From positions 1 through 35,330 of the forward strand of contig JALSOK010000094.1 of assembly GCA_026986535.1 (NCBI GenBank): 35,330 bases of DNA. The letters are read 5' to 3'. This document shows, piece by piece, positions 1 through 9,225 of this stretch. The stretch is from Caldifarciminota bacterium. Lineage in GTDB: Bacteria > Hydrothermota > Hydrothermia > LBFQ01 > DSFT01. The notes beneath the pieces were generated by a model that saw nothing but the letters and a program-made list of their open reading frames with translations, was not told the origin of the DNA and did not search any database. The translations under genes and the position numbers were made by a program. Within the stretch, counting starts at the first letter, position 1; every line of letters starts with the position of its first letter.

Positions 1-330
1 ATAGATGCCTGAGCGCGGTGATACCCTTTTTCCAGGGTAGGGACATAGCTTTTCCCACCACACTGAGGACAGTTTCTACATATTGCCTCTGGAAGACTTT
101 CCCCCTGCCAGAAGACTTCCCATGAGAATAATCCTCATCTTCAGGGATTTCCTCTCATAGAAACTGGCAGGATGGAAAATTTCGCTTTCCATAGTTTCTA
201 TTTTTAGCTCCTGTCCCTTTGGAAAATGTGATGGGAGCAATGGCAGGCATGTCAAAAGCCGCCGCTATCTCCAGCAGTGCACCGCTATCGCCTTCCATAT
301 CCCTTTTATCCCTTCTATTCCTTTCCTCAT
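1..330 (-). pseudogene. Possible frame-disrupted or decayed ORF running off the window edge
   Basis: On the minus strand coherent peptide stretches sit in different frames: MRKGIEGIKGI / (RD)MEGDSGALLEIAAAFDMPAIAPITFSKG / QELKIETMESEIFHPASFYERKSLK / ..WQGESLPEAICRNCPQCGGKSYVPTLEKGYHRAQAS (CxxCxxC, zinc-ribbon-like). A TTTAAT hexamer lies 7 nt before ATG 330. Confidence 0.3.
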
Positions 331-386
331 GCCCATAATTAAAAATTTTCGTTCAAGCACCTGCAAATTCCAGCCCTGCTCTGGTT

Positions 387-392
387 TAAAAT
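387..392 (+). promoter_or_regulatory. -10-like hexamer TAAAAT of the riboswitch transcript
   Basis: TAAAAT 8 nt upstream of the first base of riboswitch P1 (401). Confidence 0.55.
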
Positions 393-400
393 TTTCACTG

Positions 401-503
401 CCACACCGGGGGAGCTGGGGGCAACCCGGCTGAGAGTCCCGCTGGAGCGCGCGGGAGACCCCTCGAACCTGATCCGGGTAATACCGGCGCAGGGAAGGTG
501 TGG
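401..503 (+). promoter_or_regulatory. TPP (THI-box) riboswitch aptamer
   Basis: Conserved THI core: GGGGAGC...GGCTGAGAG...GACCCCTCGAACCTGATCCGGGTAATACCGGCGCAGGGA, closed by a perfect 7-bp P1: CCACACC (401-407) / GGTGTGG (497-503). Confidence 0.96.
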
Positions 504-573
504 GAGAAAAAATCTCCTCACCCTCTCTGTTCCACCCGCTGGTTCCCCCGGCAAAACGAGAAGGAGGTAAGCC

Positions 574-2676
574 ATGCTGGCCATAATGCTCATTGCAGGC
601 GATACCCTTCCCCGATACACCCTGCCCGAGGAGGTGGTGGTGGGGAAGGCGGAGAAGGAAACGCCGGTCTCCTATACGGAGATCGATACGGCGCGGATAG
701 GGGAAGTTTACAACTTTCAGGATGTTCCCAATCTCCTGAGGCAGATTCCCGGAGTGTTCGTCTATTCGGATGCGGGAAATGGCCTCAACTACAACTATAT
801 GTCGATAAGGGGCTTTTCCCAGAAGTACATATCCGTTCTCATCAACGATATTCCCACCGACGATGTGGAGAGCCACGACATCTACTGGATAGATTATCCG
901 GACATTCTGTCCTCCACCACATTCATACAGTTCCAGAGGGGGGTGGGAAGCATTCCATACGGATACTCTGCAATTGCGGGTGCCATCAATCTCGTTGGAT
1001 TTCCCTTCAGCGATGAGAGGAAGATAAGGATATACGGGGGATACGGCAGTTTCAAAACATACAGGCTCACAATGGATTATTCCTCCGGGTGGGTGGGAAG
1101 CTGGAACTTCTATACCAGGCTTTCGAAACTTAAGACGGATGGGTACAGGGAGAAATCCTGGAGTGACATGGGAAGTTATTATGTGGCTCTCCAGCACAGG
1201 GGAATGACTTCCAGAACGACCCTCGTTCTTCATGGGGGAAACGAGTACACACACCTGGCCTACTATGGAATCGATACCGCCACCCTGCGGACGAACCGCA
1301 GGTACAATCCCCTTCAGTACGATGGGGAAACGGATCTGTTCTTCAGGCCCCACTATGAACTGCACCAGGAGAATTTCATAGGGGATAACCTGTATGTGAA
1401 GAATACGCTTTACGCCATAATCGGCAGGGGAAGATTCAGGCAGTTGAGGAATGGAGAGTGGCGGGAGTACTTCAGGGAATACTGGGACAGGCCCGAAGGA
1501 GAGACCCCCTTTGATCTGATAAGGGAGAGGTGGGTGGATGAGAAGGATTTCGGGTATCTTCCCAGGATACTCTATACGCGCGGAGGCCTCACCCTTACGG
1601 CGGGTTCGGAGTTCCGCTTCCATACGGGGGACCACTGGGGCACCGTCGTCTGGGCCGATAACTGGCCCACAGATATTCCCATGGATACTGCGGATTACCG
1701 CTATTACTCCTACACCCTTGACAAGTATATTCTCTCTCCATTTGTGCACCTGGAACACGAAGTGAGGCCCGGGGTCACGCTTATGCTGGGTCTTCAGGTA
1801 CAGATGGCCAGCTATAGATTCCACAACGATATCGTCAGGAATTTGAGATGGAGTGCGGATTATGTCTTCCCCTCGCCCCGAGTCGGTCTGAGCTTTAGAA
1901 CCGGACCCAATTCCTACCTTTTCGTAAATTATTCGATGAACCACAGGGAGCCCGGAACCAGAGACATATACGATGCCCAGTATCCCTACTGGAACGACCC
2001 CGTCTACGATTTCGAATCGTGCGAAGCGCGGGCAGATGCCCTGGTTTGCTCCAGTCCTCGAAAGCTTCCCGAGGATGTCAGGGATGTGGAACTGGGATAC
2101 AGGTTCGACGATGGAAGATGGCGCCTGGACCTCAATCTATACAACATGGACTTTACCAATGCCCTGGTATATGGTGGTTCTCTGGTGGATGGAGTGCCAA
2201 TTCTGACCAATGCGGGGAGGACCCGTCACAGGGGTGTGGAATTCTACCTGCATACCCCTTCATTCAGGGGCCTGAGGTTCTATGCTTCCCTTTCCCTCTC
2301 GGATAACAGGTATGTGAAGTTCTCAGGGAGCGACTGGAATGGTCCGTTCGACTATTCCGGGAACATCATCGCCTTCTTCCCATCCTACACCGGATATGCT
2401 GCAGCGGAATACCGCCGGGACAGGTGGAGCCTCTACGCAGAGGGAATATTCGTGGGTTCCCGTTACATAGATCCGGAGAATACCTATGCCCTTCCTCCGT
2501 ATCAGGTTGTGAATCTCTACTTTAATTATGCTCTCAGGTCCGGTATAACTCTCCGCCTTCAGGTTAACAATCTCCTGAACGAAATTTATGAGCCCTTCGG
2601 TGTGAAGGACGGGGAGCCCTATCTGATTCCCGCCGCCACCCGCAACTTCTTCGTGGGTGTGGAATCGGTGTTCTGA
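574..2676 (+). CDS. TonB-dependent outer-membrane receptor, probable thiamin/thiamin-precursor transporter
   Basis: Plug-domain motif (VPNLLRQIPGVFVYSDAGNGLNYNYMSIRGFSQKYISVLINDIP..GVGSIPYGYSAIAGAINLVG), C-terminal barrel ending aromatic ..FFVGVESVF; SD AGGAGG and TPP riboswitch upstream. Confidence 0.92.
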   Translation: MLAIMLIAGDTLPRYTLPEEVVVGKAEKETPVSYTEIDTARIGEVYNFQDVPNLLRQIPGVFVYSDAGNGLNYNYMSIRGFSQKYISVLINDIPTDDVESHDIYWIDYPDILSSTTFIQFQRGVGSIPYGYSAIAGAINLVGFPFSDERKIRIYGGYGSFKTYRLTMDYSSGWVGSWNFYTRLSKLKTDGYREKSWSDMGSYYVALQHRGMTSRTTLVLHGGNEYTHLAYYGIDTATLRTNRRYNPLQYDGETDLFFRPHYELHQENFIGDNLYVKNTLYAIIGRGRFRQLRNGEWREYFREYWDRPEGETPFDLIRERWVDEKDFGYLPRILYTRGGLTLTAGSEFRFHTGDHWGTVVWADNWPTDIPMDTADYRYYSYTLDKYILSPFVHLEHEVRPGVTLMLGLQVQMASYRFHNDIVRNLRWSADYVFPSPRVGLSFRTGPNSYLFVNYSMNHREPGTRDIYDAQYPYWNDPVYDFESCEARADALVCSSPRKLPEDVRDVELGYRFDDGRWRLDLNLYNMDFTNALVYGGSLVDGVPILTNAGRTRHRGVEFYLHTPSFRGLRFYASLSLSDNRYVKFSGSDWNGPFDYSGNIIAFFPSYTGYAAAEYRRDRWSLYAEGIFVGSRYIDPENTYALPPYQVVNLYFNYALRSGITLRLQVNNLLNEIYEPFGVKDGEPYLIPAATRNFFVGVESVF

Positions 2677-2677
2677 T

Positions 2678-2693
2678 GGGGGGAGATCCCCCC
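2678..2693 (+). terminator. G-arm/C-arm hairpin shared by convergent genes
   Basis: GGGGGG-AGAT-CCCCCC starting 2 nt after stop TGA 2674-2676; no T-tract. Confidence 0.6.
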
Positions 2694-2701
2694 ATCACTC
2701 A

Positions 2702-2896
2702 CTATTTGATTTTCTTCCATCTATTGCTGAATACATCGTAGTAGTATCCGGGTTTGCAGCAGTTGTCCCTCACGAACTTGCCCTTGAAAGGGTCCCATCT
2801 GTAGTTGGGGTCCAGCGACTTCTCCCACCAGGACTTCTGCCTCCTGATGGGGTTCCCTATTCTCGGTCCTCTGCTCTTTTTGAATCCTTTCCACAT
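2702..2896 (-). CDS. Small basic, Trp/Tyr-rich hypothetical protein (64 aa)
   Basis: Strong SD (AAAGGAGGTGGAACC-ATG), TAAACT hexamer further upstream, compact ORF between convergent/tandem genes: MWKGFKKSRGPRIGNPIRRQKSWWEKSLDPNYRWDPFKGKFVRDNCCKPGYYYDVFSNRWKKIK. Confidence 0.7.
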   Translation of the reverse strand: MWKGFKKSRGPRIGNPIRRQKSWWEKSLDPNYRWDPFKGKFVRDNCCKPGYYYDVFSNRWKKIK

Positions 2897-3063
2897 GGTT
2901 CCACCTCCTTTCGCCCAACAGTTTATGGAAGGAACAGTATCACCTGCATGGTGGGAAAGCAGGGTGGGACCAGATTTTTATCCCTCAATCACATATACAT
3001 GATAATGCAGAAAAGGGCATGTAATTCGTATGAAAATTTCCCGGGTGCAATATGACAACATGG

Positions 3064-3083
3064 GGGCGGTGGATTCACCGCCC
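3064..3083 (-). terminator. Stop-codon-proximal hairpin
   Basis: GGGCGGTG-GATT-CACCGCCC on + (8 bp, 4-nt loop) overlapping the last base of the minus-strand TAG; no U-tract. Confidence 0.55.
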
Positions 3084-3775
3084 TATCTCACGATGAGCTT
3101 CCCCGACATCTTTAATTCGTCCGAAGAGATCCGGTAGATATACACTCCCGAAGGCAAATCGATTCTCTCATGATTTTTAGTAATTTCTCTGCTGAGAATC
3201 AGTTTTCCCCTCCCGTCGAATATCAGCATGCTGGCAGTCCCCGCAAGCTGTACGGGAATGAACAGCCGGCCCCCATCGGACACTATATCCACGCTCCCTA
3301 TGGCGGGTCCGCTTCCGGAGTCCACCTCCCTGGAATTCAGGGAATAGGTGGTCTCGTAGATGTACAGAGCGCTGTCCGTCCTCACCACTATATCGATGTA
3401 CTGGTCCCCATCGTAATTGGTGGGGTAAAGATAACCCGAGTTGCTGTAGTTGAAGAGGGGAGAGGTGTATACAGGACTGGTCAGGTCCTCGTATATTCTA
3501 AACTGCATCTGGCCATCGCTGTAGTTGTAGTAGTACAGAAGTACGGTCCGGTATGCAATCCGGTAAAGGACGATGTTATATCCGGCGGGGGCCCTGTACC
3601 CGGCTATGGGGGTGGAGGAGAGGCCGTCGTATATGACCACAGAGTCGTTTCCGTAGAAGGCGTATGCGTCCAGCACCCCATCCCCGGAAAAGTCCGAAGT
3701 AATACCCACCCATGAGGCTCCCGGGTAATCGTTCTGGGCGATGAGATTCACCTGCGTAAAAATCATCCATACCAT
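3083..3775 (-). CDS. Secreted repeat protein with C-terminal T9SS type-A sorting-like domain
   Basis: FG-GAP/VCBS-like D-x-D-G repeats (SDFSGDGVLDAY, YDGDQYIDIV) and C-terminus ..MLIFDGRGKLILSREITKNHERIDLPSGVYIYRISSDELKMSGKLIVR; SD present. Confidence 0.8.
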   Translation of the reverse strand: MVWMIFTQVNLIAQNDYPGASWVGITSDFSGDGVLDAYAFYGNDSVVIYDGLSSTPIAGYRAPAGYNIVLYRIAYRTVLLYYYNYSDGQMQFRIYEDLTSPVYTSPLFNYSNSGYLYPTNYDGDQYIDIVVRTDSALYIYETTYSLNSREVDSGSGPAIGSVDIVSDGGRLFIPVQLAGTASMLIFDGRGKLILSREITKNHERIDLPSGVYIYRISSDELKMSGKLIVR

Positions 3776-3826
3776 GGATATTCCCTCCTGCTCTTTTCGA
3801 AAGGGCCGAATAGTTTAAGGGGGAGG

Positions 3827-3843
3827 GAGGGGCACAGCCCCTC
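3827..3843 (-). terminator. Stop-codon-overlapping hairpin at the end of the suf operon
   Basis: + GAGGGGC-ACA-GCCCCTC; overlaps the TGA of sufD; no U-tract. Confidence 0.5.
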
Positions 3844-5053
3844 ATTTCCATTTTTCCTCTATGAGATTTACGAGCCTTTCTTTCGCTTCCTTTATGGGTA
3901 TCTTCTCTATTGCGAATTCGAAGAAGCCCATGACCAGCATTTTTCGGGCATCATCGTGGGGAACGCCCCTGCTCTGCAGGTAGAAGATTTTCTCCTCTTC
4001 CAGCTCTCCCACTGTTGCCGAGTGGGTGCACCGGACATCGTTGGCTTCTATCTCGAGGCCCGGAATGGCGTCGCTGCGGGCACCCGGATTGAGGAGAATG
4101 GTGTGCTCCTCGAGGAATGCGTTGGATCTCTGGGCGCCGTGGTATATCCTTATGAGTCCGTCGAATATACTGTGGGCCCTGTCTTTCAGAGCCCCTCTCA
4201 CCAGAACATTCCCCCGGCTGTCGCCGGACCTGTGCAGGAGGCGGGTGGTCAGGAAGTGGGTCTGATGATCCCTTCCGAAGAAGATCTGGGTATCCTCTCC
4301 CTCTGCTCCGGGGGCGTCCATCAGCAGTTCCATGTGGTTTGTGTTCACCCTGCCCCCGATCCAGCCGTGGTTGATGTCTATATAGGCGTTGCGGCCAACG
4401 ACCCCCCTCTTCCTCCCGTAGGAGAGCACATTTTCGTTCATGTTGAATATGGATGAGAAGTACACGCGGGCCTCATCCAGAGCGAATATCTCCACGACGG
4501 GATTGAAGAATCCGGAATGCTCCTCATCTATGGAGAAGGCCTCTTCCAGGTATGTGAATCGGGATGACCTGTCCGCCAGTATTATGATGTGGGGGTGCAT
4601 GGAGGCTTTATCGGAAGAGTGAATATAGAGCACATGAAAAGGCTTTTCCACTCTTGCTCCTGGTGCTATGTGTATCAAAATGGCTTCCTCAAGAACGGAA
4701 TAGTGGTATGCTGTGAACCTGTCTGAAGTGGGGCTCACTGCCTTCGAAAAATACTTCCTGAAGTTTTCGTTCTTATCTGCATCCCTTATATCGTAGATGC
4801 TTATACCATCGTCCAGTATGCGAAAGTGGGTCATTACATTATCGATGAAAACGATAAATCCCGAGACATTCTCTTTACTTATTCGGGATTCGGCATCTTC
4901 CACGGGAGTGTAGGCATCAAGAGAGAACTGCTCCGGCTTAATGAGGTCCAGGTTTATGTACTTGTTGCGGGGTGCCGGAGCCCCTTTGTAAAATTCCCGG
5001 GCCTCCTCTTTTATCTCCATGAACCACCGGGGAAGGGCAGTTATTCCTTTCAT
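3842..5053 (-). CDS. sufD: Fe-S cluster assembly protein SufD
   Basis: SufB/SufD family sequence (..IHIAPGARVEKPFHVLYIHSS.., ..DARKMLVMGFFEFAIEKIP), directly downstream of sufB, SD AGGAGG. Confidence 0.9.
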   Translation of the reverse strand: MKGITALPRWFMEIKEEAREFYKGAPAPRNKYINLDLIKPEQFSLDAYTPVEDAESRISKENVSGFIVFIDNVMTHFRILDDGISIYDIRDADKNENFRKYFSKAVSPTSDRFTAYHYSVLEEAILIHIAPGARVEKPFHVLYIHSSDKASMHPHIIILADRSSRFTYLEEAFSIDEEHSGFFNPVVEIFALDEARVYFSSIFNMNENVLSYGRKRGVVGRNAYIDINHGWIGGRVNTNHMELLMDAPGAEGEDTQIFFGRDHQTHFLTTRLLHRSGDSRGNVLVRGALKDRAHSIFDGLIRIYHGAQRSNAFLEEHTILLNPGARSDAIPGLEIEANDVRCTHSATVGELEEEKIFYLQSRGVPHDDARKMLVMGFFEFAIEKIPIKEAKERLVNLIEEKWK

Positions 5054-5065
5054 ACTTTTCCTCCT

Positions 5066-6481
5066 CTATCCAACGCTTCCTTCCATCTCGAGCTCTATGA
5101 GCCTGTTGAGCTCAATGGCGTATTCCATCGGCAATTCCTTGGAAAGGGGCTCTATGAATCCCATGACTATGAGGGTTGTGGCTTCCTGCTCTGTAAGGCC
5201 CCTGCTCATGAGGTAGAACACCTGGTCCTCTCCAATTTTGCCCACCTTCGCCTCGTGGGCGATGTTGACCCTGTCGGCTTCGATTTCTATGTAGGGGTAT
5301 GTGTTGCTGACCGAGTCCTCATCCATTATCAGGGCGTCGCATGACACTGATATGCGGGCCCTCTCGGCATCCGGAAGGACCTTGACCAGTCCCCTGTAGG
5401 TGCTTATGCCCCCACCCTTCGATATGGATTTGGAGGTAATGGTGGCCCTGCAGTCCGGAGCCATGATTATGACTTTCCCTCCCGTATCGTGGTGCATTCC
5501 GGTGTTGGCGAAGCTCATGGACAGGATGTCGGTCCTCGCGCCCCTTCCCCTGAGTATGGAGGAGGGATACTTCATGTTCCTTCCGCTTCCCAGCTCACCG
5601 GAGATCCACTCCATGAAACCCCTCTCCTCCACCACGGCCCTCTTGGTGACCAGGTTCAGGACATTTCTGGACCAGTTCTGTATGGTGGTATATCTGACAT
5701 GGGCACCCTTCTTCACTATGACCTCCACCACTGCGGCGTGGAGGGTGTGGGTGTCGTATATGGGGGCTGTGCACCCTTCTATGTAATGGACGAACGAATC
5801 CTCCTCAGCGATTATGAGGGTCCTCTCGAACTGTCCGAGGTTCTGAAGATTTATGCGGAAGTACGCCTGTAGAGGGATGTCCACCTTTACACCCTTCGGA
5901 ACATATACGAAGGTTCCACCGGACCACACTGCCGTGTTGAGGGCGGCAAATTTATTATCGGATGGAGGGACCACCGTGCCGAAGTACTTTCTGACCAGCT
6001 CGGGATATCTCTTCAGCGCCTCGTCCATGGACATGAAGAGGATACCCTTCTCTTCCAGCTCCTTCCTCATGCGGGAATATACCACCTCGGAGTCGTACTG
6101 GGCTTCCACCCCTCCCAGGTATTTCCTCTCGGCTTCGGGTATTCCCAGCCTCTCGTATGTCCTTCTTATATACTCGGGCACTTCATCCCAGGAGTCGGCC
6201 ACTTTTCTCGTGGGTCTTGCGTAATACACGATGCTGTCGAAGTCGATGTCGTCCAGTTTAACTCCCCAGGTGGGCATGGGCTTTTCCAGGAAGATCCTGT
6301 AGGCTTTCAGGCGGATTTCGGTCATCCATTCGGGCTCCCCCTTCAGTCTGGATATGAGTTTGATCTTCTCTTCGTCGAGCCCGGGCTCGCTAACGAAATC
6401 GTAAACGGCGTCTTCATCTTTGAATCCATACTTGCTGTAATCGAAATCCAGAAGGGCTTCCTGTTCCTTCCTGTCCGCCAT
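5066..6481 (-). CDS. sufB: Fe-S cluster assembly scaffold SufB
   Basis: SufB signature regions ([59 protein letters not shown]). Confidence 0.96.
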   Translation of the reverse strand: MADRKEQEALLDFDYSKYGFKDEDAVYDFVSEPGLDEEKIKLISRLKGEPEWMTEIRLKAYRIFLEKPMPTWGVKLDDIDFDSIVYYARPTRKVADSWDEVPEYIRRTYERLGIPEAERKYLGGVEAQYDSEVVYSRMRKELEEKGILFMSMDEALKRYPELVRKYFGTVVPPSDNKFAALNTAVWSGGTFVYVPKGVKVDIPLQAYFRINLQNLGQFERTLIIAEEDSFVHYIEGCTAPIYDTHTLHAAVVEVIVKKGAHVRYTTIQNWSRNVLNLVTKRAVVEERGFMEWISGELGSGRNMKYPSSILRGRGARTDILSMSFANTGMHHDTGGKVIIMAPDCRATITSKSISKGGGISTYRGLVKVLPDAERARISVSCDALIMDEDSVSNTYPYIEIEADRVNIAHEAKVGKIGEDQVFYLMSRGLTEQEATTLIVMGFIEPLSKELPMEYAIELNRLIELEMEGSVG

Positions 6482-6482
6482 A

Positions 6483-7241
6483 TCACACCTCCTCGGCTAC
6501 GCCGTAGCGGGCATAACCTTCCTTTTCCAGAGTCTCTGCCAGTTCGGGTCCCCCTTCCTCCACTATCCTTCCGTCCACCATGACATGCACATAATCCGGA
6601 ACGATGTAGTTGAGGATTCTCTGGTAGTGGGTTATGAGGATGACCCCCATCCCGGTCTCCTGTTTAATCCTCTTTACATTCTCCGCCACTATGCGGACCG
6701 CATCGATGTCCAGCCCCGAATCTATCTCGTCCAGGATTGCAATCTCGGGCTTCAGAATGGCCATCTGGACTATTTCAGCCCTCTTCTTCTCCCCTCCGGA
6801 GAATCCCACATTCAGGTACCTGTCGGTCATATTCTCAGGAAGTCCCAGATTCTTCAGCCACTGGCGGAGCTCCTTCCTGAACTTTATTATGTCGGGCTTC
6901 CTGCCGTTTCCGAACCTGTGGGAATAGGCCTGCCAGAGGAAGGTGGAGAATCGGACCCCGTCTATCTCCAGTGGATGCTGAAACGCAAGGAACAGCCCTG
7001 CCTGTGCCCTCTCGTGGGGTTCCATGTCCAGCAGGTTCCTGTCGTTGAATATCACCTCACCCCCGTACACTTCATAGGAGGGATGTCCCATTATGACCAG
7101 TCCCAGCGTCGATTTTCCCGAACCGTTGGGCCCCATTATGGCATGTATTTCCCCCTTTCTAACCGTAAGATTAATTCCCCTGAGTATTTCCTTTCCCTCT
7201 ATCCCTGCCTTCAGGTCCCTTATTACCAGCGTGTCCTTCAT
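6483..7241 (-). CDS. sufC: Fe-S cluster assembly ATPase SufC
   Basis: ABC ATPase with Walker [10 protein letters not shown], signature FSGGEKKR, Walker [12 protein letters not shown], as in SufC. Confidence 0.96.
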   Translation of the reverse strand: MKDTLVIRDLKAGIEGKEILRGINLTVRKGEIHAIMGPNGSGKSTLGLVIMGHPSYEVYGGEVIFNDRNLLDMEPHERAQAGLFLAFQHPLEIDGVRFSTFLWQAYSHRFGNGRKPDIIKFRKELRQWLKNLGLPENMTDRYLNVGFSGGEKKRAEIVQMAILKPEIAILDEIDSGLDIDAVRIVAENVKRIKQETGMGVILITHYQRILNYIVPDYVHVMVDGRIVEEGGPELAETLEKEGYARYGVAEEV

Positions 7242-7263
7242 GGTTCACCTCCTTGTGCTGGAA

Positions 7264-7309
7264 ATTATAAAGTATTTCCGAGTAGATTAAGCGATTTTTT
7301 ATCATTATT
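7264..7309 (-). promoter_or_regulatory. sufCBD promoter with Fur-box-like element
   Basis: TATAAT on minus (7264-7269); AATAATGATAAAAAATCGC at 7291-7309 (minus) matches the classical 19-nt Fur box at 13/19 positions by hand alignment. Confidence 0.35.
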
Positions 7310-7396
7310 GGTGAATTTTATTGAATTTGCGAATAGTTTGCTTTTGCCCGATAGAATGACTGCAAAAAGTTTTTCAAAATCTCTATAAAATTCCTG

Positions 7397-7425
7397 TATA
7401 ATTTTCCTACCTATTAAGTAGGAAA
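7397..7425 (+). promoter_or_regulatory. Promoter plus perfect dyad in front of cytochrome c-FTR1 gene
   Basis: TATAAT (7397-7402) immediately followed by TTTCCTAC-CTATTAA-GTAGGAAA (8-bp perfect inverted repeat, 7403-7425). Confidence 0.55.
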
Positions 7426-7439
7426 TAGGAGGTGAAACC

Positions 7440-9131
7440 ATGCTGACCTTTCTGATATTTAACCTTAAGATGCTGGAAGCCATCAATATCGTGGATTACA
7501 TGATGGCCGATTATCCACTGGCCATCCGGGACTCTTTCGAGTGGGAAGAGATGAGGGAATTCTCCCGGCGGTTGAGGGAGCTCATCCCCCACAATAGGAC
7601 TCTGGCGGATTCCCTGATACTTCTGGTGGACAGGAGGGCCGATACGAATGCGGTTCGCGGCATCCTGGAGAATATCAGAAGGGGGTTGATATCGGAGTCG
7701 AATCTGAGGATGTTCCCCGATGGGGTGGTGTCGCTGGAAAGGGGAAAGGACCTCTATGCGAGGGAATGTGCGGTCTGCCACGGCCACAGGGGGGATGGAA
7801 GGGGAACGGTGAGGGGCCTCGATCCGCCCCCTGCCAGTTTTGTGGAGAGGGATGACCTTTCACCATTTCGGGTTTATACTGTGCTCCACTTCGGTGCGGC
7901 GGGAATGCCTGCATTTCATCACCTGAGCGACGGGGATAAGTGGGATGTCGCGTTCTATGTGCTGTCGCTCCGCCACGAGGGTCTGCCCGGAGACACCTTC
8001 TACCTGCCCCTGGAATTGGCTTCCGTGTGGAGCGACCGGTACATGAGCAAAATGGGTATAGAAAAGGGGGAAGTGGCTTTTATAAGGCATAATCCCGGCA
8101 CCGGAGATACTCTATCCCTGATATTGAATACCCTGGATCTCATTGAACGGACCGCCCGCTCGGGGAACTTTACGGATGCTTTATCTATACTCAATGGCCT
8201 CTACGCCCGGTATATAGAGCCCGTGGAGAAGAGGATGACAGATGCCGGCCGCATGGAGATGGATGTAATGAGGCTCAGGCGGGCTCTGGAGGAGGGGAGG
8301 ACTGAGCGTGTGGGCAGACTTGTGGCCTCCCTTAAGGAGCACTTTCTGTCCGATGAAGGAGATTCCCCCTGGCATGCCCTTATTGGATCTTTCGTTATCC
8401 TGTTTCGGGAGGGACTGGAGGCCATCCTGGTCATCGCAATCATGCTTTCCGTTGCCTCCATATATGGAAATCGGAGGGTCGTGGGGGCTGTGCATGCGGG
8501 GTGGGCAGTTGCCATACTCTCCGGATTCATCACCTGGGGGATCTTCAGGAAGGTGCTTTCTGGACTGCCTGTTTATGGTGAAATTCTGGAGGGCCTGACC
8601 TCCTTTGTGGCGGCGGCAATTCTTCTGTATATAGCCCTGTGGTTCTCATCCGGGGCTGTGGAGAATATCAGGAGGAAGATGAAGGAGGCCAGCCAGCGCC
8701 GGGCGTGGATCGGTGCTTTCGCCCTTTCATTTCTTGTGGTCTACAGGGAGGCATTCGAAACTGTCCTCTTCTATTCTGCCCTCTACGAATCCGCCGACAG
8801 GGGCGGAGTTATAGGGGGATTTCTGATGGGCTTGATAACCATCATCCTTCTGGGCATCGCGGTATTCCACCTGCACAGGCGCCTGCCCCTAAGGCAGATA
8901 TTTACCGTTACTTCCTGGATGCTCCTTGCCCTTGCGGTGGTGTTCATCGGGAAGGGAATAAGGGAGATTCAGGAAGTGGGCATGCTTCCCGTTCACTTTC
9001 TGGATTATGCCCCCCACATAGACCTTCTGGGCATATATCCGACCCTCGAGGGACTCGTTTCGCAGGGCGCAGTGGCTCTCTTGTCCATTTATTTGATAGC
9101 GAGGAGGCTGAGGTTATCGGAGGATTCCTGA
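7440..9131 (+). CDS. Cytochrome c-FTR1 family iron permease fusion
   Basis: N-terminal heme motif CAVCH (ECAVCHGHRGDGRG); two RExxE motifs (REGLEAIL, REAFETVLF) typical of FTR1; multiple TM helices; SD GGAGG. Confidence 0.92.
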   Translation: MLTFLIFNLKMLEAINIVDYMMADYPLAIRDSFEWEEMREFSRRLRELIPHNRTLADSLILLVDRRADTNAVRGILENIRRGLISESNLRMFPDGVVSLERGKDLYARECAVCHGHRGDGRGTVRGLDPPPASFVERDDLSPFRVYTVLHFGAAGMPAFHHLSDGDKWDVAFYVLSLRHEGLPGDTFYLPLELASVWSDRYMSKMGIEKGEVAFIRHNPGTGDTLSLILNTLDLIERTARSGNFTDALSILNGLYARYIEPVEKRMTDAGRMEMDVMRLRRALEEGRTERVGRLVASLKEHFLSDEGDSPWHALIGSFVILFREGLEAILVIAIMLSVASIYGNRRVVGAVHAGWAVAILSGFITWGIFRKVLSGLPVYGEILEGLTSFVAAAILLYIALWFSSGAVENIRRKMKEASQRRAWIGAFALSFLVVYREAFETVLFYSALYESADRGGVIGGFLMGLITIILLGIAVFHLHRRLPLRQIFTVTSWMLLALAVVFIGKGIREIQEVGMLPVHFLDYAPHIDLLGIYPTLEGLVSQGAVALLSIYLIARRLRLSEDS

Positions 9132-9225
9132 GGGGTTTTGCGGCGGGAATTTCCTATGGGCGGAATAGGTTTCTTTCAGTCTTTTAATTTGAATGATTAT
9201 GGTTTCCCTCTTCAGGAGCGGAGTT

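Noticed and set aside
265-1944. 559-aa minus-strand ORF antisense to the TonB receptor
   Set aside because: Low-complexity His/Pro/Ile-rich translation with no recognisable domain, lying over a clear TonB receptor frame and the riboswitch; typical of codon-biased antisense frames.
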